Below are positions 23,760-36,740 of a DNA stretch of 64,000 nt, piece after piece. The position numbers were made by a program, and so were the translations under genes. The DNA comes from Cruorifilaria tuberocauda (taxonomy: Eukaryota; Nematoda; Chromadorea; Rhabditida; Onchocercidae): positions 1 to 64,000 of the forward strand of contig JABVXU010000035.1 of the NCBI GenBank assembly GCA_013365365.1, written 5' to 3'. The notes beneath the pieces are model-generated. The model saw only the letters and a program-made list of their open reading frames with translations. It was not told the DNA's origin and made no database searches. How positions within the stretch are numbered: the stretch's first letter is position 1; each line of letters begins with the position of its first letter.

Positions 23760-26610
23760 TAATGGTATTTTTCAGACACAAGCATTAAATAATGTTCCCT
23801 ATTAAGTTCATCATCAAACAAAATTTCTCTAAAAATTGAATTTTGTAAAATGTCACAGAAAATTTCCCGATCTTAGCTGAATGAGTTATTATTTAATTTC
23901 TATGGAGCGGAAAAAATCATCTTATGGAAAATTTAATTCTTAATGTAATATGAATCGAAGAAGATAGAGGTTAAGAAAATATTAGAGCAAATTATCGGAC
24001 GATACACAAAAACGCAATTTGTTCACCGATTATTTAAATCACTGACAATTTATTGATTACATGAAATGAATGACATCATGCAGCTTTTTCAGGCAAATGA
24101 TTATAACTTTCCATCCATTTACATCATTTAATGATACTTTGTAATGGAACACGTAATTTATAATAACGAAATGCAAACTGTATTGTTGAGTTTGCAGATA
24201 ATTTTTAAGAGTCAGAAATAAACATCACTCTAAGTTGAAATTTATGAATGGAAGTTGAAATACAGCCATTGAAGTTAAATACAAATAAAACCTGAAATAA
24301 CTTTTATCTATTCAATGATCTCTTCCTGATTAGTAGTTATCACTCGATATTCTTATGGTATTTTGCGGTTGTCTTTAATGCTAAAATTTTCCAGTTCGGT
24401 AAATGAACAAATGGACAAGTAATTGAAATGTTTAAACATAGCAGTGGAAAGAGATGAAAGTGATTATTTTGATAAAGCAGAAATTGATAGTGATGGATTA
24501 GTGATCAAGAGTAGATTCGAAATTCGCATTATTCTGCGGAAGTTCGGGAAATTTGGATGGGTTTAGTCAGTCTTTGAGAAAATGAACAGAACATATCTGT
24601 GACGAGAAGGAGAATAACGGAATGAATTGTTGTTCTGTTCTTTTTCACTTCTCTTTCTTCTTCTGTAAAGCACTTACCTGTACTTTTGTAAAAATTCAAG
24701 CGTAAAGAAATTGATTGGACTAACAAATAATTTTTGAATATTTGAAAAAATAACAAAGTTGAAATGATTTAAGTAAGTATAAATATTCTGGATCATTTAT
24801 TAATATATAAAACGTCGTTATCAGATAAAGGATTGAATCAGTGTTGATCTAGCTATGTACTGATACGTCGCTATTATCATTATCATACATTTTATCATTT
24901 TTATCGAACAGTGATTACCATTAATTGTAGTTTTAAAATCTCTTTCAAATGTTCCTATTACTGAACTTTTTGCATTACAGAAAATTTCTTTGGTCTCCCT
25001 GATCTGAACAATGTTCTTTTTTTAAAATTTATTTCAACATTAGAGGAATCACGTTATTATCTCCCTGTTATTTTTCCCGATTGTCAGATGTATTAATTCA
25101 TGTTGATATTCAATTTCATCCAAACAAATAAATGCTAATTTAAATCGATCTTAATTTAATTAAAATAATCATTGAAAGAAAGGAACGATTTTTATATGAT
25201 AGTGTATTTTTTTAACATATTTGTTGATTCTGAAAAATAAAATTTGACAGTTATAACAAAATTTTGGGAAGGAAATATTATACTCGTATAGTACATGCGT
25301 ACTTTTTTTACTCTTTCAAGGCTGTCTAATTTTAGGCCCTCAGGGTTTTCGTAATTTCAGATAAAAAAAGCTAAGGAAACAAAGGTATGTGCGAACCATA
25401 TACCGATATACGATGTAATGAATTTTATATTCGAACAAGTTGATGTCAAAAAATGATTGATAGCAATAGTGATAGGAATGCTGAACGAATTCACAAAATG
25501 ATTTCATTAATATATGAATAATAAGTTTTGAAGTTTGGATTTCTAAACTCTTGAGAACTTGAAATATTTTTCTGCGATCATTTTTCTATTTCAGTTGTTT
25601 AAAATTATTTTTGAGGCAAAATTCAAGTACTTCGATCGTAAATTTTTTTAGAAATCGGTGAAATTTGAAGATGTGATATGATAAATTGTCGGACAGTGAG
25701 ATTCAGGATTTCAAGACTGCTCTCAAAATATTTCAAATTTATTATTAGATCGAAGAAAGTCAAATTTTCCATTTATGTCTTGCTGTCCAAGAATCAAGCG
25801 ATACAATAAGTGCTAAGCGCCGATTTTAGCAATCCAGCTGGAACCGAATCACTAGAATTAATGTTGAAATTGAATCATTAGGATTAATTTAGTTTTACAC
25901 AATCCGAAAAATAATATTTAGTCCATTAGTATAGTGATTTCGGTGACAGTAAAAGAGAGAGATTTAATTTTTTCTAAAGTTTTGTCAAAAATAGATTAAA
26001 TGGTAATTAATGCTTCACTTAGAAATAAAATTTATTGAAAATCTTAAAATATTTCTATTTTATCAGAACTCAGTTTTCAATAAATAATATGAGTTCCAAT
26101 TTTCCAAATACTCTCTAATCAAAACCTTTATCTAATCCGATCCATTGAACTCCATTGAACCTAATATTTCAACATATCAGTGATTAAAAATGTTTTCGTT
26201 GTATTTTCCAACCTGATTTTTTCGATGTATTAATAGAATTTCAATGATATTTTACCGGTATTCGTAAGTTGAAACATGTTTGGCAACTTTTTTTAATGAT
26301 TTCTTTTCTTCTTTTCTAGTAATCTTATGAGAATTATCATATTTTGACGATTGGAGAGTTGTGGCAAATGAAAACATGAATTTTATTAAAAATTTAACCT
26401 GAAATTTCCGCTTTTTTTTCATTTTTAAGTCAAAAAATTTTTAAAGAAACTTGCTGCAGAAATCTCGAGAGTTTCTCACTGATTTTTTTAATGGGTCATC
26501 TTGTGTTGCAGCTGTAATGTCACATACCGCCTTTCATTTCTACCTGTTCATTCATTTCAACCCATTCATTCTCTACTACTAGTTCACAAACAGGTGGGAG
26601 GTTATTATAG
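23760..26610. other. Divergent spacer between CoREST-like and IL-17-like genes
   Basis: About 2.9 kb without a supported exon, which should hold both promoters. The short minus-strand frame at 24529-24756 has no splice support. Composition is AT-rich throughout and nothing regulatory could be named. Confidence 0.55.
26601..26610 (+). other. Likely trans-splice acceptor of the IL-17-like gene
   Basis: The gttattatag acceptor is followed by an open frame through to the cytokine's signal sequence. The first in-frame ATG is at 26680, so a leader spliced here would give a 69-base 5' UTR. Confidence 0.45.
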
Positions 26611-26679
26611 TTGACACATGTCGAACTTGATGCACAGAAATGGAAATACGGATCGGTCGACAACGGACGACAATCTCGG

Positions 26680-29109
26680 ATGCTCCAGAGGAATCACGTA
26701 TACCGTCACAACATCATGCTAATACCATCAATGCAACTCTTATTACCTTTACTACGATTTCTTCGACTGTTAAAACTTTCCATACCATTTACCGCTCTCT
26801 TGCTTATAGTATTTCTGATATTATATGTTCCATTTACTGATGCTAGACATCATAAAATTCATTTTGAAAATTTATGTAAGGAACCTGCTGATTTGGTATG
26901 TTCAATATGTTATCGTCATCTTGACTTAATTTGAAAAAGATAAGCATCTTTTATATTGAAAATCATAACTGATATAAACTCGATTAATTTTTAACTTAAC
27001 TTTGATAAGTTATAACTGAGAAAGTTTTTTAATAGGCCTTTATCTTGCGTTAATACCTATCGATTCTATTGAATGCATTGGTTTTACTAAATAATAACAA
27101 TGTTTATAAATAATAACAATGAAAAGTTTAGCAAATTAATCAGATTTAGTCAAATACTCTTACAGAATCTTGAAAACTTTCATCTAAAATTTCACTGTAA
27201 GGAAAAATGAGTATAATATTTTATTTCTACAATTTACAAGTCTAATTACCTATAGAACTAAATGATGAAGAAATCATCTTCAAATGACTTTGAAAAATAT
27301 CGCCTGTAATTAATTGCGTGAACAGATGATTGATTATATTGTAGGGTTTCTTGAGGAGGAAATGAAAGACAAAAGGTGACAGTTTGAAATGCATCACTGT
27401 TAATTATTTAACTAAAACCAAATAAACAAAAGAAAAGTCATTTAAATTTTCGAACAATTCACTCTCATTGCTAATTTCTTGTGTAAATATGGGTCAACTG
27501 ATAAAAATTTGAATCGAATCATTTAAAAAAAAAGTGGATCACAAGCAGAAGTCTTTCATGTATCTTAATACCTTTTATTTCTACACTACTCAATTCCCTA
27601 TAACCTTTTTGATGATATATATGTTATCATTTTATAAATCTTCGTAAGATTATCACACATAAAAATATTTTTTTAATTTATGGACATTGAAAAATCCATC
27701 AAGAATAACTATTCTGAATAATCATGATTATTATTTTTAAACCTGAAAGTATTAGTTAAATTTACATCGCTATAATCGCTGAGATGATTTCTAAACTAAC
27801 AATTTTAGCTGTTATTATTATTATTATTATTATAACTGCAATTTGAAAATTATGAGCCTAGCAAAGTTTAGGAATTTTTAGAACTGGAGGTTATTTCGAT
27901 GGTTTACTGAAACGTCCGAATTAGAAATTATGGAAATTGGTGATGAAGATTGGAGTCCGCCGATACCGGAATCGAGTTTTTGCAATATTGAACCGGTAAC
28001 AGACATTAATTCCACAACAATGCAACGATCTTTATGTCCATGGCAGTGGAAGTTCGTTTCTAAATTATAAAATATACTGGGACAACATACTTCTCCTAGC
28101 TTTTTGCTTTTCCGTATCGAACGTATGAATAGGAAATAAAGAACCAGGAAGGATTAATTTATTTCATTATCGGTGAAATTAGTGATAAATATGATAAACA
28201 GATCGGAAATAAAACGAACCAAATTAATTTAACTTTTTACGGACAGCTTTAATCAGTAAAATATTGAATTTTAATTTTTATTGATAAATTTTAACGAAGT
28301 GGAAGAGTGAAGAGTAGGATAATTGATTGATATTCTTAATGATAACTGATTGATATTTTTAATAGATTATGCATTCTTTAATTTCTCTATCGGTTGATTG
28401 GAATTCAATTTGATTTTATCAAAATCAATTTCAAACTTTTCATATTATATGTTGAATTCTAATGAAATTCTAATCTATTCCTACAGCATACTTTTCATGC
28501 CAATAAAATTCACAATCACATGTTCTGATAGCAACGATTAGGATGTTAAGAACAATTTCCACTGAATCTATGAATACGTAGAAACGGGATGAAAAACTGA
28601 GACTTAACTTCCTTCATTTTTTCGAGCATTGATTGAATCTACTAAATTTTAAATTTTAGATTAAATCATGATGAAAATCGACAGCCAAAGATTATATCTG
28701 AAGCACACTGTTTATGTCGTCGTAGTCGTGGAAGCTCAATCTCATTTTGCATGCCAATTAAACGACAGGTAAAGTTATTCATATAATCAAGTTTTTGAAC
28801 AACAATTTTCAAAAGATATTTTCTCAGATATTGTTTGTACTGTTCATGCGGAAATATCTAGAATAGTACGAGTAATTTTGTTGTTATTTGAAAATACTGA
28901 AAAATATAAATAATCATTGAAATTTCTGAAAAAATAATTATCAGATAGCTGTATTGAAACGGATTCGATGTGATCCGATGACAGGTTACTACGAATACAC
29001 TCGAGCGCTTCAAACTATTACTGTTGGATGTCATTCAGTACTTCCAAGAAGTCAGAAAGCCAGTCCTTTAACAAAATTGTACAGAAAAACTAATATTATT
29101 GAAATTTAA
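26680..29109 (+). CDS. Interleukin-17-like secreted cytokine
   Basis: Four exons (26680-26895, 27882-28051, 28660-28768, 28945-29109) join in phase to 219 residues. A long hydrophobic stretch (about 18-50) ending PFTDA fits a signal peptide; Met13 or Met18 would give a more usual signal length than Met1. The IL-17 domain runs from LCPWQWK (C124), through EAHCLCRR (C146, C148), SFCMPIKRQIAVLKRIRC (C159, C174) to TITVGCHSV (C194). These match the IL-17 family pattern CPW-x-W ... EA-x-C-x-C ... VPI-x-x-x-I-x-V-L-x-R ... C ... VGC-x-C-V. The family signals through IL-17 receptors with SEFIR domains; C. elegans has ILC17.1 acting on neurons. Oddity: the usual second cysteine of GCxC is Ser196, while C66, C106 and C159 are extra. 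Possible AATAAA at 29429-29434. Identification rests on motif order and spacing. Confidence 0.85.
27811..27834. repeat. (ATT)n microsatellite in IL-17-like intron 1
   Basis: About seven uninterrupted ATT units roughly 50 bases upstream of the exon 2 acceptor. Confidence 0.9.
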
Positions 29110-31712
29110 TGAATAATTAACGTTGGAAGTAAAGTTCGTCAAAGTTATATTTCATTCACCGAGTAGAAGATTGGTCTTCACTAGTAATTCTAAACAATAA
29201 CCAAATTAAAACTTCATGTTTGAGAAAAATTAACACTATGAAAAGCATCATGATTTTACGAATTTTACAGCAATTATTGCCGACAGAACTGTGACTCATG
29301 TTAAGCTATTTAATTAATATTTCACTCATATTAATTTCCTCTTCTTCGTTTTTTTTGTTTGATAAGGAAACTTAGCAATTCTTATTAATTGCAATGCATA
29401 CTGTATGAAATGAAAAATGTTACTCAAAAATAAAGGATATGTAGTTTTATACGATTTAATTTTAGGATAATTTATGTGAAAGCTCCTAATATTCAATTAA
29501 TACTGAATAAAGTTACAAATCTAAACATTACCAGACATGGCCATGCTAAAAATGATGCAAAAAATTTTTAAATACACCTTCAGTAAAAATAGCATTATCA
29601 AAAACTTACATTATTTAATAATAGATATCTGTTAAAATCAGTATCCATTCTCCAATTATTAGAGTGTTTTTTTTTTCTTTCTGCATGATTCAGAACAAAA
29701 TGTTTATTTTACATTGAAATGCACTCATATATTCTGCACAGTCAAACCGAAAAAAAAAAGAACCCAGAAATTTCCCTCACCATAAATACAATGAATCTTT
29801 CTCACTGCTGTGCATGCCTTTATGTACGAGAGAAATATAATTGCGAAATTTAAAAAAAAAGCTAAAATTCTAAGCTGGAAAATAAAATTTTTAATTGCAA
29901 AAAAATGTTTCGCACCGGTTGAAAAATATGAAAAGACGAATGGGTAACTAAAAATAACTGAGAAATCATGAAATTTTCTATTTTTTTAAAAAAATGAGGT
30001 CGAAGTATGAAAAACTGCTTAAATTAGTGATTCCGAAAAAAAAATCTGCTATCAATGAAGCTCAACTAACTGGAACTGCTTTCACTAACAATGAATCAAA
30101 GGTAAACCCTTTCGAAATTTGATTTCTCAAACAAATTTCTTTCTTTTCCAAACTTTCATGGAAATATGGAAAATAATTTGTCAGATCTAATTCCCGACGT
30201 GGCCTTAATCGAAATTGAAAACTCATCAAAACAGCCTCGTCAAAGCACCTATCGTAGTTGATGATAAAAGCTGTATTAAATACCTATCAGCACCGGCTAA
30301 CAAATTAATCTACTTCTTAATTAAGAATTTCCGTCCAAAGTTTGCTCATATTGAAAGAATGGAAATTTTCTGACGCTCAATCGAATATAACTTCATATAA
30401 TCCAAATTTTCTTTGTATGGTAGATATACATCCAATAAACACAAATTACAGTAAATAGATTCGCGCCAATAATATGATTTTTAAGAGAAAAGGCTTTTCA
30501 GATGAAGAAACAAACAAAACACATATCGCAATATTCTAATAATTACAAGATGCATAATTTTCTATAAGTTGCATTAACTCCCAACACAATGATTTATCTC
30601 CGTATTTTTCTCGGATTTGTAGAAACAAAATGCCCACTTCAAAATTTAGCGAATTCTCATTTATTCATAGTTCTAAAACAGAATTGCTTTTTAATCGAAA
30701 AATTTTTATTTTAACCCACAACTACAAATCATCGTGCTAAACTCTTGAATATGCTAAATGCGAAATCGACAATCAACCACATAATTCCTCACATATTACA
30801 AGTTATCTATCCGATGATTATTATAATTCGTAAGACAGTTTTCCCCTCAGATCAAGCCTATCTATTTAAACAAACAGTGTAAATGAATCTGGAATTTAAG
30901 AAAGGAGTTTCATGTGACCATCAAACAATATTTGAGACTTTAAACAGGAGTAATCCGATGTAACCTTCATCAATATGAATGAAACATCCCACATTTGGAA
31001 AATCAAAGCGCCTTCTATTATATCACACCAGGACTAGTAGCCACTTGATTGAGGGCTTAGTAAATTGCGTTAGTTGTTTTATCCTAATTCATCAATTTAG
31101 CAGACCGAACACATAGAAAATTTTCATGAATTTTTAAATTGCTGAGAAATAAATTATTCTACCTATAAAATTAAACGAACGACTTATGCAATCCAACAAA
31201 AATTTCTCTCCCAAATGTACGATCAAAAAAATTACATTTAGCTCATAAACAAACAAAAAAAGGATGTGAAAATTCTAAAAAAAAGTCATTGACATTGTTC
31301 ACATTTGCTCTTAGCTAGTATGATAGAGGTTGTAAAAAACATTACTTCAAAAAATTGTTAAATAAAATATTTTTACAACGATGATGTGCCTAGTAATCGA
31401 GACAAAAAACTTCATATCCCACCGATGTTATGCGCCATCTTATTGAAACTATTCATTCCACTTGATTTCATTTTGCTTAGCACATATAAGTAGATGATTG
31501 CAGCAGGTTATGTATATCTAAATTGATAAACACATCACTCACTAATTTAACTAAATACAGTTTGCAGTTTCAAAATCGCTAGTCACGAAAACGTATACTA
31601 GATTATTTGTGTCATCAATAATAAATTTATATAATACGTGAATGCTTCTAAAACCACCTTTGATGTTTTAAGAAAACTTTAACTGCAACCTTTAAAGAAA
31701 TTTTCCAAAAAA
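29110..31712. other. Convergent spacer between IL-17-like and PPM1A-like genes
   Basis: Contains the 3' UTR of the cytokine gene on the left and of the phosphatase on the right. Apart from the ORF relic at 30166-30373 it shows no supported exon. Confidence 0.5.
30166..30373 (+). pseudogene. Frameshifted ORF relic, family unknown
   Basis: Two overlapping plus-strand frames look coding in composition. One starts at an ATG (30166) and reads MENNLSDLIPDVALIEIENS to a TGA at 30261. The other opens at 30230 and reads NSLVKAPIVVDDKSCIKYLS and onward to a TGA at 30373. A single frameshift near 30230 would join the two parts. No flanking splice sites or repeats were seen. It may be a degraded gene or a nuclear insert of other origin; chance cannot be excluded. 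Confidence 0.25.
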
Positions 31713-34700
31713 TCAAGTTCTTCCGGGCGAAGAAGAAGCTGAGCACGTTTTCTCATTCTTTGCTTCACGTTCCGCTAAAATACTATCAATAACTGATCGT
31801 GCTGCATGGATGCTGACGCCTGGCGGACAAGCTTGAGTCACTTCCCCCCCTAATTCACGCATTATAAATTCTGCATCCACATGTGCTTGTTTCCCATGTT
31901 CTTCGAGAATTTCTAAAAAAATTTCTGTTAATTTTAAAAGAATCATATTATCAATCAAAAGAATTATAACTAGCAGCAGATGATATATTGTTGCCATTAA
32001 TCTTCCGCTATTATTCTACAAAGTTAATCAGTGCATATAATATGTAGCTTCATTAATTGAAACTTTAATTTACACTTTAATATATTCCTCATAATGTAGA
32101 AATTAGCATTTAATAAAAAGAAAAAATGCTAGAAATGGAATCGATACAAAATAATACAACAGTAGTTTTCATTTCATGCAAAATACAGTTTAGAAAAACC
32201 TTGTACTCGTTCATAGATCTTTTGCTTCCATCCTTCCTCTTTTTTAACTGCTTCTTGATCAACTTTCGGTGCTGCATCAAAACACACAAGTATAATAGTC
32301 ATATTATCTCGTGAGCCTTTCGATAAACAAGCATCCAGTACCTAGAAAGAACATTGGTCTAAAAAATTCTGTTTTTTTTTTTGCAAAGTGTTATGGAAAA
32401 CGTAATTTAATTTGAAATTATTCTTACAGGCAAAAATTTCTTCTGAAACTGTAATAAGTAGGAAACCAACAGCAGCTCTGTAGTGCCATTTTAAATCAGT
32501 TTCATTTATTTTTTCCAATAATTTTTGGAAACCTTAGAACTTCCAATCATTTAAAATGGAAGAAAACTGAGTGAAAGAATTTGAATTGTGAAGACGAAAA
32601 TAGCAACTTGATTTGCAACGCTGGAGAGATCACTGGTTACAAGAAGACGCGATTCTACGAAATTACAAATCTCGGTATTTTCCATAACGTCATAAACTCC
32701 ATCACAAGCAAGCAACAAGAACTCATCTACTTTCTGAAATAATTAACCCACATAAACATAAAGCATTTGGTAGTTGTCTTCTAAAAATAAGTCATTTTTT
32801 TACATTCATAAAACAAAAATAATAAAGTTTAATTAAATAAAACTAGAACATCAACAGAAGGAAAGAAAATGCTATTAGCCGATCGATATTTCAGGATATC
32901 AGTATCCAAACTTTTAATAAATATCATTTGCTTTCTGCTAATTATAACCTAAATATAATATGGAGCAGTTTTCGTCTTCTTTATTACTCAAACAAAATTT
33001 CCTTACCGCATCTCTTACAATCGTATAGATATCCGGTTCCGGACTGACCAATTGTTTCGTTGCATCCAAACCTGGAACAGCTTTGTATTCAAAATCGCCG
33101 AGCGCTCGAGATACAGCTAAGCTCCCATTGACGCGTTGGATCATCACGGAACCACCAGCATTCACGATACGGTCGCGCTCTTTCGGAAGAAACGGTTTGT
33201 GATCTTCCGTACCAAATGCTGGTTGACCTTTTCGTGCTAGCACGGCACGAGAATCGCCTAAATACATGAAATACCTAAATACATTTATAAAATACATGAA
33301 CGTCTTCAAGAAATTATCAGTAACATAAATATATAACTCATAAAAAACTCATCTATTGATTTATGAATGAGACAACAGGTGTGCACAGCACCAAAAGTAT
33401 GCAAATGAATGGCTGCTTTTTACGATAATACAGGTTGCTCAATTTATTCTTTTAATTCTAGTTACACTGATACAAGAATGTTCTCCATTTTTGCTAATAC
33501 AGATAGTAGTAACTTAGGTAAACTTTTAAAATCTATAAATACAGGGAAATAGATTTACTGATTCTATTTCATAAAGCAAATGCTTCCTACATTGCAACCC
33601 TCGTTATAAATCAATTTAAAACCACGGCATTATTCAGCCGATAGAATATATTTCTTATTTTGGCTGAAAGACATGAAGTGATCGGCAATAGAGTGTATAC
33701 CAAGATTTGCGAGAACGATGTGCGATGGAGTCACGATAGCGCATATAGCAGTAGTACCGCTACGTTCATTATCCTCATCGGTCTCATGCCTTTCTCGTAG
33801 TTTGACATCCAGGGTTAAAAACCCTTCCTTAATGCCTTCTTCGAGAAGTGATAATGCTGCCGCATCCATTACTCCCGATGAGTGATTTAGTTTCTGCACT
33901 ATCTAAATTTATTTAAAAATATTTAATCCGCAATTTGTGTATTAAATTGTTAAGCAACTTCAAGTTTTCTAAAGCAGACATTTCCACAAATTTTGGAAGA
34001 AATAAGTTTTCCCGAGAAAAAATAAATTAGAAGGAAGTAAACAAAAGGAAAAAACGATTATAGTTACTTGATCTTTTTACCATTACTTAGTTTAAATAAT
34101 ACTACACTGATGACTAGCTTCAAAAGACAACCATTTTTAGCATATCATATCATTCAAAAGAACTGAAAAAGATGGATCTCTAAATTATGACTAATTTTTC
34201 TAATGATCAAAACCGCGAAGTTAGAATCGCAGGAAAAAGGCTAAGTGGGAAAGAAGAAACCTGGGCAAACTGTGATGTGGCAAGCAACGTTTTTAGCAAA
34301 TTTTCTGCTGAATGTTGGGCAGCTTTATTCCCGGCATGTCCATCAAAAACAGCATAGAAAGACCAGTTAAGAAATGGTGGTTCTGAAGACATTGAAATTT
34401 CGACAACGTGAGCATCTTCCATATCAATACGCCAACCCTGCATAGATGCTACTGCGTATCGAGTGCCCTACAAAAGAAAATGGGAAAAATATTTTAAGTG
34501 AAGATGATTTCTTGACTTCTTTCATAACCAAATGTGTCACAAGGCATAAAAAAGGATTTTCTTTATCCTCAGAACGACAGAAAGAAAATGCAGCAGACAT
34601 GTAGAAAATCATTTACAAAAATTTTAAATTGCGCGGCAAGCAGAAATGCATTAAATGCTACAGGTGATAATACTTGCTAAAATTTATGCAAAATATAAAA

Positions 34701-34987
34701 TCTCATTTTATTTCTAAAGTTCCTGCGATATTACGGCAATCCAGAAAAAATAATAAACAAATGCTAAAGTATTCCAAAAACCTTAATTTTCAGTAATTCG
34801 ATTCATAAAATAATATAGCAACCCAGATATTTGAATGAATTAAAACTGTATCAAAGTCTTACAATGATAGCCTAAAAAAATTATGAAAATTTCTAAATTT
34901 TAATGAAAAAATAATAATTAAACTTACATGCGCCACTCCTTGGTCATTATTCTTATCAGTTTTCGGTTTGTCGAGAAAAGCGCCCAT
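31713..34987 (-). CDS. ppm-1.A: PP2C-type Ser/Thr protein phosphatase, PPM1A/PPM1B class
   Basis: Metal-dependent (Mg/Mn) phosphatase that removes phosphate from Ser/Thr of stress and TGF-beta type signalling proteins in the cytosol and nucleus. Seven exons (34987-34928, 34467-34261, 33902-33701, 33257-33007, 32733-32608, 32341-32200, 31912-31713) join in phase to 395 residues, close to human PPM1A (382). The N-terminus [14 protein letters not shown] is the PPM1A signature and keeps the myristoylation Gly2. Metal-site motifs are complete: [10 protein letters not shown] (Asp38 region), DGHAG (Asp62-Gly66), ACDGVYDVM (Asp251) and SRDN (Asp294). Other family motifs are SGTTA, GDSRAVL and [20 protein letters not shown]. 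The C-terminal helical extension typical of PPM1A is present, ending in a Ser-rich tail (SASSSPGRT). The start is the first Met and matches the family. Confidence 0.94.
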
Positions 34988-36707
34988 TGAATTTTATCGT
35001 AGAAAAGTAGCCGTATTGTTGAAAATAAATTCGTCAACAACTGCTACCTCCAAAGCACCGTATAATAGCAGAAACCATAACCGATATCAAAATTTTAGCC
35101 TTCCTTCAAATTGAACTTTTAAAGATATCCCACTAATCAAAATTCCACTTCGTAACACGAAGATATTTATAACAATGACACTTCAAATTCACTTGTACGA
35201 ACACATTTTGCCATGATGCGACAAGCATAAATGTGAATCAAAGTATTATTATATTTTGAAAATCGATGCTAAATTTTGCTTAATAAAAAACACTTCAAGA
35301 TAATTACATTTGCACCATTTATCCTTTCCATACCACCTAAAATAAATTCATTTAAACAAATACTTTCCACTCTCCTACAGTGTTATGCAAAACAGAAAGT
35401 TGAAATAAGCTGTCTTTAAACCTAACGCACTTAAAATAGTATGCAAATTAAGCTAGTTGACGTGTGTTAAGTTGATATGGTATAAGATCCTGAAAGCAAC
35501 CATTAACTCATAAGTATTACATTAAAAGTGATTTGAAAAACAAAAGAAGGATAAAAATGATACCAAATTATGATCTATTATCATTAACTTCAGAAGGTGA
35601 TCATTAAGTTCTGACTGATATATTCCCGCTAATGATAATGTGTGGCTATGTAAACTACCTCCTGAAAAAATTATAAGGAGATCAGTAATTTCACAGCGAC
35701 TTTTACAAGTGATGCAATTAGTTATCACCTATCGAGTCGTATATTGGCGTAAACCAACGATTTATGGATTTCCCGAGATACGCTGTCTCTGAGGGAAATC
35801 TGAGAGCGGGGAAGATGATTAGATGGATGTATACGGAGACGAAAGTGATGAAAGAATGAAGCCTTCGACATGGGATTGAGATAAGGACAAATTCACGAGT
35901 GAGAAGTGTTGTAAGAGATGAGTCGTTCATCACGCTGATTAACGAACGAAAAATAGCGCGCTAACTGAAGGGGTGTCAAAGAGTAAAAGGAATTTACGAG
36001 ATGTAATATTGCAGAGATTGAGAAGATTTTCAAGCAATTACGTCATAATTATTGAACGAAAAAATTATTTTAATCAAAATTAAAAATATTTCATTTGCTA
36101 TTACAAAAATTTTAACTGGCTTTAAAGAGTTGGATAATATTTGAGTTACTGTGAATTACGAAAATTCCGTAAATGTTTTTCCGGATATTTGCCCATTACT
36201 TGAATTCTATCAGAGAAGAAGAGCTGCTGCCAAAATTCAGTTAAACCATAGCTGAGAACTCATAGACTTTGATTAATTAACTCTTAGTCTCAGCTAATTA
36301 GATGATGAAATTAGTTTTCAATACCCCTATATCCAAACTGTATAACTGTTGCTTTGCACTGAAAATTTTTTCCCTAAAAATTTTCATTCTTTATTTTAGT
36401 TCTACCGGAAATCTTTCATAGCAATGAAGTAGCGAAATGTTTATATCATCTCTATACTCAACTACTATTACTGCATTCGAAGAGAGATCTGGATGTCGTG
36501 TTACTTCTAGATCAATCTGTCAGGATCAATATACATACCAGAGATAATATCTTAAAATCTCATCATATTAGATTATATTTTTCTTACTCTCCCTCAGTTT
36601 GAGATGTCCTAATTAAATTTTGAAATTTAAAAAATTGTAAATTCATGAATGATGATGAGATCAGTGTGGTTGAGAGTTGGAAAATGTGAACGGAACGGAT
36701 CGGTGAA

Positions 36708-36740
36708 TATGTATGTATGTATGTGTATGTGCATATGTGC
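36708..36740. repeat. TATG microsatellite, slightly degenerate
   Basis: Four to five tatg units grading into gtgtatgtgcatatgtg, in non-coding DNA upstream of the PPM1A-like gene. Confidence 0.85.

Noticed and set aside
26640..26840. Alternative plus-strand frame of 66 codons overlapping IL-17 exon 1
   Set aside because: It has no signal peptide and cannot be spliced to the IL-17 exons in frame.
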